A stretch of 64,000 nucleotides of DNA from Syntrophales bacterium (GTDB taxonomy: Bacteria; Desulfobacterota; Syntrophia; Syntrophales; UBA2210): assembly GCA_023230565.1 (NCBI GenBank), contig JALNXD010000016.1, positions 1 to 64,000 of the forward strand, in the 5' to 3' direction. The notes beneath the pieces were generated by a model, which worked only from the letters and a program-made list of their open reading frames with translations, searched no databases and was not told where the DNA came from. Both the position numbers and the translations under genes were made by a program. Below are positions 8,726 to 17,947 of the stretch, piece by piece. Within the stretch, counting starts at the first letter, position 1; each line of letters opens with the position of its first letter.

Positions 8726-9919
8726 ATGAAGAAATCAGTTTTAGCAGTGTCATTGGCTTTGGTGTTTTGCTTCATGAGCATGAGTATTGTGGGGACTTCT
8801 GCTTATGCCGAGAAGGAAATACGTGTCGGGCATTTAACAGCGATAAGCGGTCCGGCTTCCGTATGGGGAATAGCGAATTCAAGGGCTATGTCGCTGGGTG
8901 CAGATAAGATCAATGAAAATGGGGGCTTCAAAGTCAAGGGAGAAACCTACAAGTGGAAAACAATTATCTATGATCATAAATATATTCCTGCAGAGGCTGT
9001 GAAAGCTCTTAACAAGGCCATTTATGCCGATAAAGTCTCTCTTGTGACCATTATGGGCGGAAGTCCTACGTTAGCCTGTATCCCCCTTTTAAAACAAAAT
9101 AACATGATATCGCTCAATGATGCGGCCGGCGGAAAAAGCGTGACGAATCCCGATAATCCTCTGGTATTCAGGCATAACCCCGGCATCGAGGCTTCTTATG
9201 CGGTAGAGTTGAAGTATCTCAAAGAGAAGTACGGGATCAAGACGATCGCATCGCTCAACCCGGACGATGAAACGGGAAAGGCCAATGCGGAGGCTATCAA
9301 ATATGTAAATGAAAAAGCACAATTCGGTTTTGATCTTTTCCCGAGCGAGTTTTTCGAAAGGGGAAGTAAAGATTTTACGGCCGTGCTCACGAGAATTATC
9401 GCCAAAAAGCCGGACCTCATCGAAACAGGGATGACCGATCCTACCAGTCAGGCACTCGTACTGAAACAGGCCAGGGAGCTTGGGTATAAGGGGCACATGT
9501 TACTGATTTGGGGGCCGGACCCGGCGCAGGTTTTGAAAATCGCGGGACCTTTGGCCGAAGGCGCATTCCTGGGCATAGCGATTACCGAGCCCGGAACCGA
9601 TGAGGCAAAGGATCTTTACGAGAGATATCTGAAAAAATATCCTGCCGACGAATGGAACGGAAATTATTACACCCATAGCGCTTTGTATGATTGTCTGACA
9701 CCGGCTATCGAAAAGGCCCAGACTTTCAATCCTCAGGTACTCGTCAAAGTTATTGAAGACATGAAGTGGAAAGGCGCCTGGGGGAATTACAGCTGGGGCG
9801 GAACAGACCTGTTCGGAATTAAACGCCAGTTGCTGATGCCTGTGACCCTGCAGACCGTGGAAAACGGAAAAGTAATTCCTCTTATTGTCACCGATGTTCC
9901 TCCGGGAGTGCTGGATTAA
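8726..9919 (+). CDS. LivK-like ABC transporter substrate-binding protein
   Basis: A 397-residue periplasmic binding protein of the type I (Peripla_BP_6, branched-chain amino acid) fold. It has a Sec signal peptide (MKKSVLAVSLALVFCFMSMS, cleavage after SAYA near residue 28). The mature start EIRVGHLTAISGPASVWG is the family's first strand and ligand loop. A strong GGAGGGAAGG site precedes ATG. It is paralogous to the protein at 12507-13700, with near-identical blocks such as YKWK, YDHKYIPAEAVKA, SEFFERG and KKYPADEW. No permease or ATPase gene accompanies either, so it either serves a distant Liv-type transporter or works as a binding component alone. Proximity to a CoA ligase suggests an organic acid ligand. 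Confidence 0.92.
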   Translation: MKKSVLAVSLALVFCFMSMSIVGTSAYAEKEIRVGHLTAISGPASVWGIANSRAMSLGADKINENGGFKVKGETYKWKTIIYDHKYIPAEAVKALNKAIYADKVSLVTIMGGSPTLACIPLLKQNNMISLNDAAGGKSVTNPDNPLVFRHNPGIEASYAVELKYLKEKYGIKTIASLNPDDETGKANAEAIKYVNEKAQFGFDLFPSEFFERGSKDFTAVLTRIIAKKPDLIETGMTDPTSQALVLKQARELGYKGHMLLIWGPDPAQVLKIAGPLAEGAFLGIAITEPGTDEAKDLYERYLKKYPADEWNGNYYTHSALYDCLTPAIEKAQTFNPQVLVKVIEDMKWKGAWGNYSWGGTDLFGIKRQLLMPVTLQTVENGKVIPLIVTDVPPGVLD

Positions 9920-9956
9920 CTCTCTGAAAGAAAAACACTGTTATAGATGCGTATGT

Positions 9957-9986
9957 GAACTGTCTCCGGTCTGCCGGAGGCAGTTC
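9957..9986 (+). terminator. hairpin terminator after first binding-protein gene
   Basis: GAACTGTCTCCGG and CCGGAGGCAGTTC form a 13-bp stem with one wobble pair and a TCTG loop, 37 bp after the stop. The downstream tract (ATTACGTTT) is a poor U-run, so termination efficiency is uncertain. Confidence 0.6.
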
Positions 9987-10598
9987 ATTACGTTTGAGCA
10001 ACATTAAAAAATTCAAAAATGCTCTCTTAAAAAATTCGCGATACTTATGAGGCGATATCGCAAGAAGCTCCTTATTCCGGCCGCACCGGTATACTATTGA
10101 GAACAGGTGAAGCTGTCGCATTAATTGTGTGGTAGTTCTCAACTCCATTTAGCGGCGCGAGTTTTTGTCCGGGCGGACCTGTTTTTCGACCATCCGGCTT
10201 CCGCGAAACTATCCGGGGAATTAGCGCTTTGCGCTCAAACAAAGCCGGACGGGCATTCCGCATCGACGGGCATGTACAGGAAAAAAGCTGATGTGCGGTC
10301 AGAACCTCATGCCCTTAAACGGGAGAATACACGAATACGAATCACTTATTCGGAGGCTTTAAGGCAAAGCGCGGATTCCGGTAAATGAGGCATACCCGGG
10401 GGCTGCGCCGCAATAACGAAAGATGAAACGGATTGAAGTAAACGGGCTTTTCGACAAAGCCCTCAAAAATATAGTTTTATAAGGTCGATAAAGTTTTGCC
10501 CGTGAGCAAGAAAGAATGGCACTTTGCCTTTCGATACGGTAATATTTTTACTTCGGGTGTAATAAAGCAAGTTTTTTATCACGTATATGGAGGTTCCG
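9987..10598. other. long intergenic region with one dispersed repeat
   Basis: More than 600 bp without a convincing gene between the binding-protein terminator and the CoA ligase. It contains repeat copy B near its start (10051-10104). The rest holds only short out-of-frame reading stretches and no recognisable RNA. It may be gene debris; nothing could be identified. Confidence 0.45.
10051..10104. repeat. dispersed intergenic repeat, copy B
   Basis: Copy B of the family seen at 5049 and 27415: CGCAAGAAGCTCCTTATT followed by CCGG-CCGCA-CCGGTATA. A trailing GCTGTCGCATT motif (from about 10111) is shared with copy C. Confidence 0.45.
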
Positions 10599-12320
10599 AT
10601 GGATTTTAAGCAGATTGAAAAAGAATTCAAAGGCGAAGGAGAAATCGTCGTTTACAAACTGAAAGAATGGGCTGAGAAAAAGGGTGATTCCACCTTTATT
10701 TATTACGGAGAAGAAGATCAGAATTATTCTTTTGCGAAATTCAATCAACTTGCGAACAGTATTGCTCATGGACTCCAGTCGCTGGGTGTCAAAAAAGGCG
10801 ATCGGGTAAGTCTATTTTTGAAAAATTCATTTGTTTCGACTGTTTCCATGTTCGGCATCTGGAAGGCGGGTGCGGTATTTTGCCCGATCAATTACAATTT
10901 CAAAGGGAAGCTCCTTTCCTATCAGATAAAAGACGCGCAATCGAATATTTTAATTTCGGAAAGAGGCATGGTTCCCTTGCTGAACGAAGTCAAAGAAGAC
11001 CTCCCGGATTTGAAGGTCATTCTTCACAGCCCGATAGAAGGCGAGCACGATTATAATGCAGATGCCTCTAAATTTGCGCTGGATGCGTCCTTTGATGAAA
11101 TGCCCTTTTCGGAATTCCTGAACGGTGATGTGAGTGATCCGGGCATTGAACTGCAATATTGGGATATGGCGAACATCATATATACTTCAGGAACAACGGG
11201 GCTGCCAAAGGGTGTTGTTCATGCATACCGCTGGATGAACAATTACACTTTCAATTTAAGAAGACTGATCACTCAGGATGACGTCATCTATAACGATTTA
11301 CCGATGTATCATGTGGCCGGGGCTTTTGCACTGGTTGCAGGGGCGACATGGATCGGGTGCCCGATTGCGATGTGGGACCGTTTCAGCACAACTGATTTTT
11401 GGAAACGGATCAAAAAGAGCGGGGCAAGCTTTGCCGTTCTGATGGACGTGATGGTTCCATGGCTTACGAATGCGCCGGCAACCCCGGATGATAGGAACAA
11501 CACATTGAATAAAGCCTATATGGCGCCATTGCCGGAGTATCATCAGAAAGTTGCCAGACGCTTCGGTTTTCATTTTATAATGTCCGGTTTCGGGCAAACA
11601 GAAGCGGGAAACGGTGCGATATGCATCATGAAAGAACTGGAAGATGATGAAGGGACCCCGAAAGAACTGTATAAAGGACATTCACCGAGCGAGATTCTTG
11701 CCATAGGAGAAAAATATGAAATGGGAATTCTGGACGGCCGAAAAGAAATGCCCAGGGGTTTTATGGGACGGCCCCCGTTTTTCTATGAGGCGAATATCCT
11801 GAACACGAAAGATGAAGAATGTGCACCCGGGGAACCAGGAGAACTTGTATTCCGCCCCAAGGTATCCCATCTTCTTTTCAGGGAATATTTCGAAAAACCC
11901 GAGGCGACGCTGAAGGCGTTTCGCAATCTGTGGTTTCACACCGGTGATGCCTGTTATAAGGATGAGAAGGGGAATTACTTCTTTATCGACAGGATGGGAG
12001 GTGTGATTCGTGTGAGGGGAGAATTTGTTTCTTCTTATCAGGTCGAAGATATAATAAACGGACATCCGAAAGTCGACGTTTCCGCCGCCCTGCCGATTCC
12101 TGCTGAAGTGGGCGATGAAAGCGACATAGCCGTTTTTATCGTACTTAAGCCCGGAATGGAATGCACTGAAGAAGAAATTCACGGATGGGCAAAAAAGCAG
12201 ATGCCTAAATTCATGCTGCCCAAGTATGTCAGATTTATCGATGATCTTCCTAAAACTCCAACAAGCAAGATCGAAAAATACAAATTGCGTGAAATGGTGA
12301 AAGGAAATTCCGGAAAATAA
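10599..12320 (+). CDS. acyl-CoA ligase, AMP-forming (CaiC-like)
   Basis: An adenylate-forming enzyme (573 aa) that activates a carboxylic acid to its CoA thioester using ATP. The P-loop-like motif YTSGTTGLPKGVVHAY is near residue 195, a GFGQTEAGNG motif (A5) is in mid-protein, WFHTGDACY (A7) follows, and the C-terminal lysine motif PKTPTSKIEKYKLRE is complete. The overall form resembles carnitine/crotonobetaine-type ligases. ATG 10599 was chosen over 10587 because the GGAGG site lies between them. It sits between two paralogous binding proteins and upstream of a MaoC gene, which suggests a pathway activating an imported organic or aromatic acid; substrate not predictable. Confidence 0.92.
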   Translation: MDFKQIEKEFKGEGEIVVYKLKEWAEKKGDSTFIYYGEEDQNYSFAKFNQLANSIAHGLQSLGVKKGDRVSLFLKNSFVSTVSMFGIWKAGAVFCPINYNFKGKLLSYQIKDAQSNILISERGMVPLLNEVKEDLPDLKVILHSPIEGEHDYNADASKFALDASFDEMPFSEFLNGDVSDPGIELQYWDMANIIYTSGTTGLPKGVVHAYRWMNNYTFNLRRLITQDDVIYNDLPMYHVAGAFALVAGATWIGCPIAMWDRFSTTDFWKRIKKSGASFAVLMDVMVPWLTNAPATPDDRNNTLNKAYMAPLPEYHQKVARRFGFHFIMSGFGQTEAGNGAICIMKELEDDEGTPKELYKGHSPSEILAIGEKYEMGILDGRKEMPRGFMGRPPFFYEANILNTKDEECAPGEPGELVFRPKVSHLLFREYFEKPEATLKAFRNLWFHTGDACYKDEKGNYFFIDRMGGVIRVRGEFVSSYQVEDIINGHPKVDVSAALPIPAEVGDESDIAVFIVLKPGMECTEEEIHGWAKKQMPKFMLPKYVRFIDDLPKTPTSKIEKYKLREMVKGNSGK

Positions 12321-12506
12321 TTAATTGGCTTATTCCCCGGGAGAATTGGTTCCCGGAATTTATTGGCAATAAATTTTTGAATTCGCAAGAGCAGTCAGTT
12401 TTTGATGATTCCGTTGAATCCTGATGGAATCCGGCTGACTTTCAGTGCGTGACTGAATAATGCTTTGTGAATTCGGCAACCAGTCCGAAAAAAGAAGGAG
12501 GGGACG

Positions 12507-13700
12507 ATGAAGAAATTTGTTTTGGCGGTATCTGTAATTTCTGTAGTTTGCATTATTGGTTTGGCTCTTGGGGGTGGCGTCGCCTGCGCTGAAAAAGAGG
12601 TGCGCTTAGGGATTTTTACAGCCTTGACCGGTCCCGCATCGCCCTGGGGAGTCCCGATTTCTAGGACGCTCCTGCTCGATGCAGATAAGGTGAATGACGC
12701 AGGCGGATTCAAGGTCAACGGAGAAACTTACAAGTGGAAGGCATTTGTCTATGACCACAAATATATTCCTGCCGAAGCGGTCAAGGCTATGAACAAGGCA
12801 ATCTATTCAGACAAGATTACCTTTTCAACCTCCACGGGCGGAAGCTGTGTGCTGGCCTGCCTTCCTCTCATAACGAAAAACAACATAATATCCGTCCATC
12901 ATGCGGCGGGGGGCAAAAAAGTAACGAATCCCGATCTACCCTATGTGTTCAGGTACAATCCCGGTATAGAAGCGTCATATGCGGTCGCCTTGAAGTACAT
13001 GAAGGATACCTTCGGAATCAAGACAATCGCTTCGATTAATCCGGATGATGAAACAGGCAGGGCCAATGAGGAGGCGCTTAAGTATGTGAATGAAAAGGCT
13101 AAATTCAATTTTGATCTCCTGCCCAGCGAGTTTTTCGAGCGGGGTATAAAGGATTTTACACCGATACTGACACGGCTTATCGCTAAAAATCCGGATCTGA
13201 TTGAAACCGGGATGTGTGATCCCACGACCCAGGCGCTGGTATTGAAGCAGGCAAAGGAGCTTGGTTACAAGGGGAAGGTATACTGCATATGGTGGCCGAA
13301 TGCGGAACAAGTGCTCAAGATAGCCGGTCCACTGGCTGAGGGAGCCATATTGGGAGTAATGCCGAACGAGCCGCAGACGCCGATCGCAAAAGACCTTTAC
13401 GCCAGATATCTCAAAAAATATCCTGCCGATGAATGGCATGGCGGATATTATGTTCAGTACGGGCTTTTCCAGTGCATAACAAAGGCGCTGGAAGAAGCGC
13501 AGAGCTTCGAGCCGGCCAAGGTTGCAGACGCTCTTGAGGATGTAATATGGCAGGGTCCGCTGGGAGAACGGAGGTGGGGAGGAACAGAGCTTTTCGGAAT
13601 CAAGCGCCAGATGCTGATGCCTGTTTCACTGCAGACAATTGAAAATGGGAAACTGGTTCATTTGTTGACGTCTCCCGTACCCCCGGGAATTCTGGACTAG
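12507..13700 (+). CDS. LivK-like ABC transporter substrate-binding protein, paralog
   Basis: The second 397-residue type I periplasmic binding protein, clearly a duplicate of the gene at 8726 (same length and same landmark blocks throughout). Signal peptide at residues 1-29 (cleavage near ACA-EKEVRLG). The ligand region differs: the first copy has SVWGIANSRAM where this one has SPWGVPISRTL, and LIWGPDPAQ is replaced by CIWWPNAEQ, consistent with a shifted ligand preference. An AAGGAGGGGACG site precedes ATG. It follows the CoA ligase by 186 bp and is closed by a strong hairpin. No membrane components are adjacent. Confidence 0.92.
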   Translation: MKKFVLAVSVISVVCIIGLALGGGVACAEKEVRLGIFTALTGPASPWGVPISRTLLLDADKVNDAGGFKVNGETYKWKAFVYDHKYIPAEAVKAMNKAIYSDKITFSTSTGGSCVLACLPLITKNNIISVHHAAGGKKVTNPDLPYVFRYNPGIEASYAVALKYMKDTFGIKTIASINPDDETGRANEEALKYVNEKAKFNFDLLPSEFFERGIKDFTPILTRLIAKNPDLIETGMCDPTTQALVLKQAKELGYKGKVYCIWWPNAEQVLKIAGPLAEGAILGVMPNEPQTPIAKDLYARYLKKYPADEWHGGYYVQYGLFQCITKALEEAQSFEPAKVADALEDVIWQGPLGERRWGGTELFGIKRQMLMPVSLQTIENGKLVHLLTSPVPPGILD

Positions 13701-13740
13701 AAGTCGCCTGAAGAGAGTCTGGTCCATTGAACTGCTTGAC

Positions 13741-13774
13741 ACAGGCTGCCCCGTTTCAGGGCGGGGCAGCCTGT
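13741..13774 (+). terminator. strong hairpin after second binding-protein gene
   Basis: A perfect 12-bp stem, ACAGGCTGCCCC paired with GGGGCAGCCTGT around a 10-nt loop, lies 40 bp after the stop. No strong U-tract follows on the plus strand, so it may act with Rho, protect the 3' end, or be bidirectional with the convergent MaoC gene. Confidence 0.6.
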
Positions 13775-13866
13775 CAAAAGGACCGCGGTTTTATGCTTCC
13801 TCACGGTGACCGTAATGTATTTAGTCAATAAAAGCCGCAATAAACTAAAAATTACCGGTCACATTT

Positions 13867-14316
13867 TCAAATAAATGTCATAGTGAGTGCTTCGGCGATG
13901 CAGGCCGGTTTTTCCTGCCCCTCGATTTCTATCGTATGGGTATGAGTGAGGAGATAGCGCCCGTTTCCCTTGTCTTCGAAATTCGAAAGAACGATGCGGT
14001 CACGGATTCTTGATCCCGAAATGACGGGATTCAGAAAACGGACTTTATTAAGGCCGTAATTAACCGACATCTTTTCATTATCAAACTGCATCGGTATTTG
14101 GTACCCGAAAAAAGGGATATGGCACAGCGTCAAGAAACCGTGTGCAATAGTATTCCCAAAGGGACCTTTCTCCGATCTTTCCACATCCACATGAATCCAC
14201 TGGTGATCCCCCGTACAGTCGGCGAACTGGTTTATTTTATCTTGCTTCACCTCCGTCCAGTCTGAAAGAAATACTTCTTTGCCGATCATTTTTTTCATTT
14301 CCTCAACTGATGCCAT
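13867..14316 (-). CDS. MaoC-like enoyl-CoA hydratase (NodN-like)
   Basis: A 149-residue single hot-dog protein of the MaoC/(R)-specific enoyl-CoA hydratase family. The hydratase signature is visible: Asp37 and His42 in the CTGDHQWIHVD segment, followed by GPFGNTIAHGFLTL. It would hydrate a trans-2-enoyl-CoA to a 3-hydroxyacyl-CoA. An AAAGGAGAAAAAG site precedes ATG. It is convergent with the binding-protein gene and divergent from the TonB receptor. Together with the CoA ligase nearby it hints at a local acyl-CoA degradation function. Confidence 0.9.
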   Translation of the reverse strand: MASVEEMKKMIGKEVFLSDWTEVKQDKINQFADCTGDHQWIHVDVERSEKGPFGNTIAHGFLTLCHIPFFGYQIPMQFDNEKMSVNYGLNKVRFLNPVISGSRIRDRIVLSNFEDKGNGRYLLTHTHTIEIEGQEKPACIAEALTMTFI

Positions 14317-14677
14317 TTCTTTTTCTCCTTTTCATAATCGATTCGATGTTGCCCAATATTTTCACTCAGAATTTTACTCTATAGCCCTTTTGCCATGATA
14401 TTGTGCTTGACATGACTGCAAATAGTGGTTTACATTTCCAACACTGCTAGCTCCTATACCATAACAAGTGGTTAAAAGACGAGCAGGATTTTTTTTTGGA
14501 ATGCTGGTAACACGATTTAATAATAAGTAATATGATTTTGCAAAAAAATGAGGAAGATCTTTTACCAAGTTTCTCTTTAAATTAACCATATATAAGTCTG
14601 ATTAGTAGTCTGCTTGAAAGAAGTACTGTTGCGCGCCGGTAGCACGAATAACTAAATCTTATTACGGAGGATGTGCG
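14317..14677. other. leader region of the TonB/chelatase operon
   Basis: 361 bp between the divergent MaoC and TonB receptor genes. A possible promoter is TTGACA (14407-14412), an 18-bp spacer and TACATT (14431-14436), which would give a leader of about 235 nt. That length could hold a riboswitch, but the cobalamin-riboswitch B12 box (GCCACTG-like) is not there. A single GTAACAC motif at 14507-14513 resembles a NikR half-site but lacks a good inverted partner at the expected spacing. Confidence 0.4.
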
Positions 14678-16870
14678 ATGAAATGTTTCAATTTTGGGAT
14701 TTGTGTTACGGCTTTATTGATTTATTCTTTCATTATGCCGGGCCTTGCTGAAGCAGTACAGGAAAAGCCTTCTGCGGTGCTCGAAGAGGTGGTGGTCACG
14801 GCGTCGAAGACGGTGCAGGTGTCCGATGAAGCACCGGGAAGTGTTGAGATTATCACTTCAAAAGAATTGGAAGCACGCAATATCAAAACAGTGGATCAGG
14901 CCCTGGCTGATGTAGCCGGCGCCTTCCAAAAGCGGAACAAGGGAATAATGGATTCAACAAGTTCCATCTACATGCGCGGGTTTAACGGAGATCAATATAC
15001 GCTGATCCTTCTCGACGGTCAGCCCCTCAACGATGCCTATACCGGCGGTCTTGAATGGGGGGCTCTGCCGGTAAGCAATATAGAGCGAATCGAAGTTGTG
15101 AAAGGTGCGGCATCGGCCCTTTACGGTGGTAATGCCATGGGAGGAGTCGTGAACATCATCACGAAAACGCCGGAAAAGCGTGAGGCACGCATAAGTGCCG
15201 GTTATGGATCCCACAATGCAAAACGGCTCCGCCTTCATGCGGGAGATCGTTTCAATGATGCCCTGAGCCTTCGTATCGGATACGAGGTCGAGTCGACGGA
15301 CGGGTACGGAACGACGCCCGTCGTCAGGACGATCTCTGCCGGAGCAGGAACGATCGCGGGAGGATACGGTATGGTGGATAAATACGGAAATGCAACAAAG
15401 TGGGTTGTCGGTGACAAGGGGAAAAACGGTGCCGAAAGAAGCAGTATCGACGCAAAGATGTCTTACGATTACTCCGATTCAGGGAATCTCGCCTTTGGCT
15501 TTGTAAAGGGACGCCATGAGTATGACTACGAGCATCCTGATTCATACATGGGAACCTTCACGGGATCAGCTATTGCCGGAACAAATCTTAAAGCCTCCTT
15601 CAGTCCCAACAATTTCATTGATTATACCGGTATCGGCCGCAATGATACGGAGGTATACACCCTTTCCTTCAAAGAGCTTTTCGGTGAGTGGCAGGTGGAT
15701 GCACAAATCGGGATGGTGCTCACGGATGACCGTTATACCACCGAATCAGGGGGGGCTGCCGCCACCTACGACGATTCGCCCGGCAGTCTGAAAATAACCG
15801 AAACAAGAACGTTATTTTCGGAAATTCGCACCTCCGTTCCCCTCGGACTGTTCCATATACTCACTCTCGGTGCATCCTTTCGCACCGACGAATCGGATAC
15901 TGATGATTATAACGTTCCGTTTTATCGCAGTTTTGAGGGACGAAGCGGAAGCACCTTCTACTCCGGCGGCGAGGACCGGATCGGTGCCATATTTGTGCAG
16001 GACGAGTGGCACATTGCAGAACCGTTTACGGTGTTTTTGGGTGGGCGCTTCGATACCTGGGAGGTGACCGATGGAGCGTCGGGAGTGCCCGGTGCCGAAA
16101 CGCGATACGAAAGTACGGACGATTCCCATTTCAGTCCCAAAATTGCCGCAGTGTGGAAGGCTTTTGAGAATACGACTGTACGTGCGTCGGTGGGGCATGC
16201 CTTCCGTCCTCCCACACTATATGAACTGTACCGTACGTGGACGTCCTGGGGAACGACCTATCAGAGTAATCCAGAGCTGAAACCGGAAAAAGTATGGGCC
16301 TATGAAATAGGGGTAACCCGGTATTTTTTTAACAGGAAAACCAGACTTGCGCTCACCGGATATCGTAACGACACGGAAGATTTAATATATTACCAGGTGA
16401 ACGGCGCCACCAGGAAGAGAATGAACGCCGGAGAAGCGAGGACCTACGGCCTGGAATTCGAGGCATCCCAGAGGCTCACGGATATATTTACGATTTGGGG
16501 AAACTACACCTTTACGAATGCAAAGATAATAGAGAACCCTACTGATCCCGCAAGCGAAGGGAAGCGTGTGACGGGAATACCCCGTACGACGGTGCGGATA
16601 GGTGTCGATGCGGCACACAAATGGTTCGAAGGGAGTCTGATCGGGCGGTATGCCGGCAAGGTATTCAACGATTCGGATAACGGAGATACGGCGGAAGGGG
16701 TGTACAGTACCTATGAATCCTATGTGGCGGTGGACGGTAAGATTACGTTCAAACCTCTCAAATGGATGGATCTCTCCTTTTCGGTGGACAATATATTCGA
16801 TGAGGAATACTACCTGTACTACAAAGGTGACGGCCGTACCTATTTTGTTGAGATGACGTTTAAATACTAA
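14678..16870 (+). CDS. TonB-dependent outer membrane receptor
   Basis: A 730-residue outer-membrane receptor for TonB-energised uptake of a metal chelate or tetrapyrrole. A signal peptide occupies about residues 1-25. It is followed by a TonB box-like EEVVVTASK, a plug domain (YMRGFNGDQYTLILLDGQP, then GAASALYGGNAMGGVVNIIT) and a long beta-barrel with receptor motifs such as RASVGHAFRPPTLYELYR. The chain ends in an aromatic residue (TFKY), as barrels do. It is the first gene of an operon with a periplasmic binding protein, FecCD permease and ATPase. The ligand is not readable from sequence; cobalamin, a corrinoid, heme or a nickel/cobalt chelate are all possible, and context favours the metal chelate or tetrapyrrole group. 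Confidence 0.95.
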   Translation: MKCFNFGICVTALLIYSFIMPGLAEAVQEKPSAVLEEVVVTASKTVQVSDEAPGSVEIITSKELEARNIKTVDQALADVAGAFQKRNKGIMDSTSSIYMRGFNGDQYTLILLDGQPLNDAYTGGLEWGALPVSNIERIEVVKGAASALYGGNAMGGVVNIITKTPEKREARISAGYGSHNAKRLRLHAGDRFNDALSLRIGYEVESTDGYGTTPVVRTISAGAGTIAGGYGMVDKYGNATKWVVGDKGKNGAERSSIDAKMSYDYSDSGNLAFGFVKGRHEYDYEHPDSYMGTFTGSAIAGTNLKASFSPNNFIDYTGIGRNDTEVYTLSFKELFGEWQVDAQIGMVLTDDRYTTESGGAAATYDDSPGSLKITETRTLFSEIRTSVPLGLFHILTLGASFRTDESDTDDYNVPFYRSFEGRSGSTFYSGGEDRIGAIFVQDEWHIAEPFTVFLGGRFDTWEVTDGASGVPGAETRYESTDDSHFSPKIAAVWKAFENTTVRASVGHAFRPPTLYELYRTWTSWGTTYQSNPELKPEKVWAYEIGVTRYFFNRKTRLALTGYRNDTEDLIYYQVNGATRKRMNAGEARTYGLEFEASQRLTDIFTIWGNYTFTNAKIIENPTDPASEGKRVTGIPRTTVRIGVDAAHKWFEGSLIGRYAGKVFNDSDNGDTAEGVYSTYESYVAVDGKITFKPLKWMDLSFSVDNIFDEEYYLYYKGDGRTYFVEMTFKY

Positions 16871-16888
16871 TGATCGCATGGAGATTTC

Positions 16889-17947
16889 ATGTATCGCAAT
16901 GTAGGAAGGTTAATAGCGGTTTTACTTTTTCTGTTCTTCGCAGGAGGGGTTGCGCAGGATCTGTTGGCCAATGATAATGTGCCGGCACACACCGTTGTCG
17001 TGACCGATGCCCGAGGAAGATCGGTGCACGTTCCCCTGCCGGTGGCGCGCCTTGTCCTTTTAAATTCCGATGCCCTGGAAGTAGTCAGTGCTTTGGGTGC
17101 CATGAACATGGTGGCAGGTGTGCCGCAAACAGTCGCTGAAGATCCGTTCTGGAAAAACAGGGTTGGAGAAATGCAGGCCGTCGGCCGCTGGAATGAACCG
17201 AATTATGAGGTCATTGCCACCCTGAGTCCTTCGGCCGTGATTGCCTACGCTCATCAACCCGGAGACGAATTGGAACGGAAAATGGCCTCGTTCGGCATTA
17301 CTGTGGTGAGGCTCGATTTCTATAGAATTAGCACCTTGAAAAGGGAAGTTGAGACACTGGGCCGTATTCTTGAGCGAGAAGAGGCAGCTTCCCGACTTGT
17401 TGAATGGTACCGGCGCGCGGAACTTTCAATTGTAGAGAGAGTGCGGGACTGCCCGGTGCGGCCCAGTGTCTACATCGAAAGTTATTCTGATTATCATACG
17501 GCCGGACCGGGCTCAGGGGCACACGAAATGTGCATCCTCGCGGGCGGCCGTAATATTGCGGAAAATTTTACTATCCCCTATTCCGAAATTACCGGCGAAT
17601 GGGTTCTTTCGCAACAGCCGGATGTGATTGTCAAAGCGGCCAATATTATCGGAGGGAAACTGTCTGATACCTCCAGGCGGCTCAGTGAACTTCGGAACAG
17701 AATTACACAGCGACCTGCATGGGAGCGTCTTCGTGCCGTTCGCCAGGACCGTGTATATGTGATGGCAAACGACATCTGGACGGGCCCCCGTGCAATTATC
17801 GGAGTCGCTCATATGGCGGCATGGATGTATCCTGAGCGTTTTCGGGGGAATGATCCTGAAGAGCTCCACCGGCGTTATTGCAAGGACTTTCAGGGCGTGA
17901 TCTACGAAGGGTGCTGCGTCTATCCCATACCGGGAGGAGTGCGATAG
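16889..17947 (+). CDS. FepB/BtuF-like periplasmic metal-chelate binding protein
   Basis: A 352-residue class III periplasmic binding protein. Signal peptide at about residues 1-29. The two lobes are seen as VTDARGRSVHVPLPVARLV at the start, with LSPSAVIAYAHQ and SYSDYHTAGPGSGAHEMC further on. It lies 18 bp after the receptor and overlaps the permease start by one base, so it captures the substrate delivered by the TonB receptor. The family takes up iron siderophores, heme or cobalamin; the ligand here is unassigned. The C-terminal CKDFQGVIYEGCCVY stretch with three cysteines is unusual for the family and could bind metal. Confidence 0.92.
   Translation: MYRNVGRLIAVLLFLFFAGGVAQDLLANDNVPAHTVVVTDARGRSVHVPLPVARLVLLNSDALEVVSALGAMNMVAGVPQTVAEDPFWKNRVGEMQAVGRWNEPNYEVIATLSPSAVIAYAHQPGDELERKMASFGITVVRLDFYRISTLKREVETLGRILEREEAASRLVEWYRRAELSIVERVRDCPVRPSVYIESYSDYHTAGPGSGAHEMCILAGGRNIAENFTIPYSEITGEWVLSQQPDVIVKAANIIGGKLSDTSRRLSELRNRITQRPAWERLRAVRQDRVYVMANDIWTGPRAIIGVAHMAAWMYPERFRGNDPEELHRRYCKDFQGVIYEGCCVYPIPGGVR

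Noticed and set aside
14507..14513. NikR operator (GTAACAC) upstream of the TonB gene.
   Set aside because: Only one half-site is present; the inverted partner at 13-14 bp is poor, so no operator can be claimed.
14440..14677. Possible cobalamin riboswitch in the long leader of the TonB/chelatase operon.
   Set aside because: The B12 box and the flanking conserved stems are absent.
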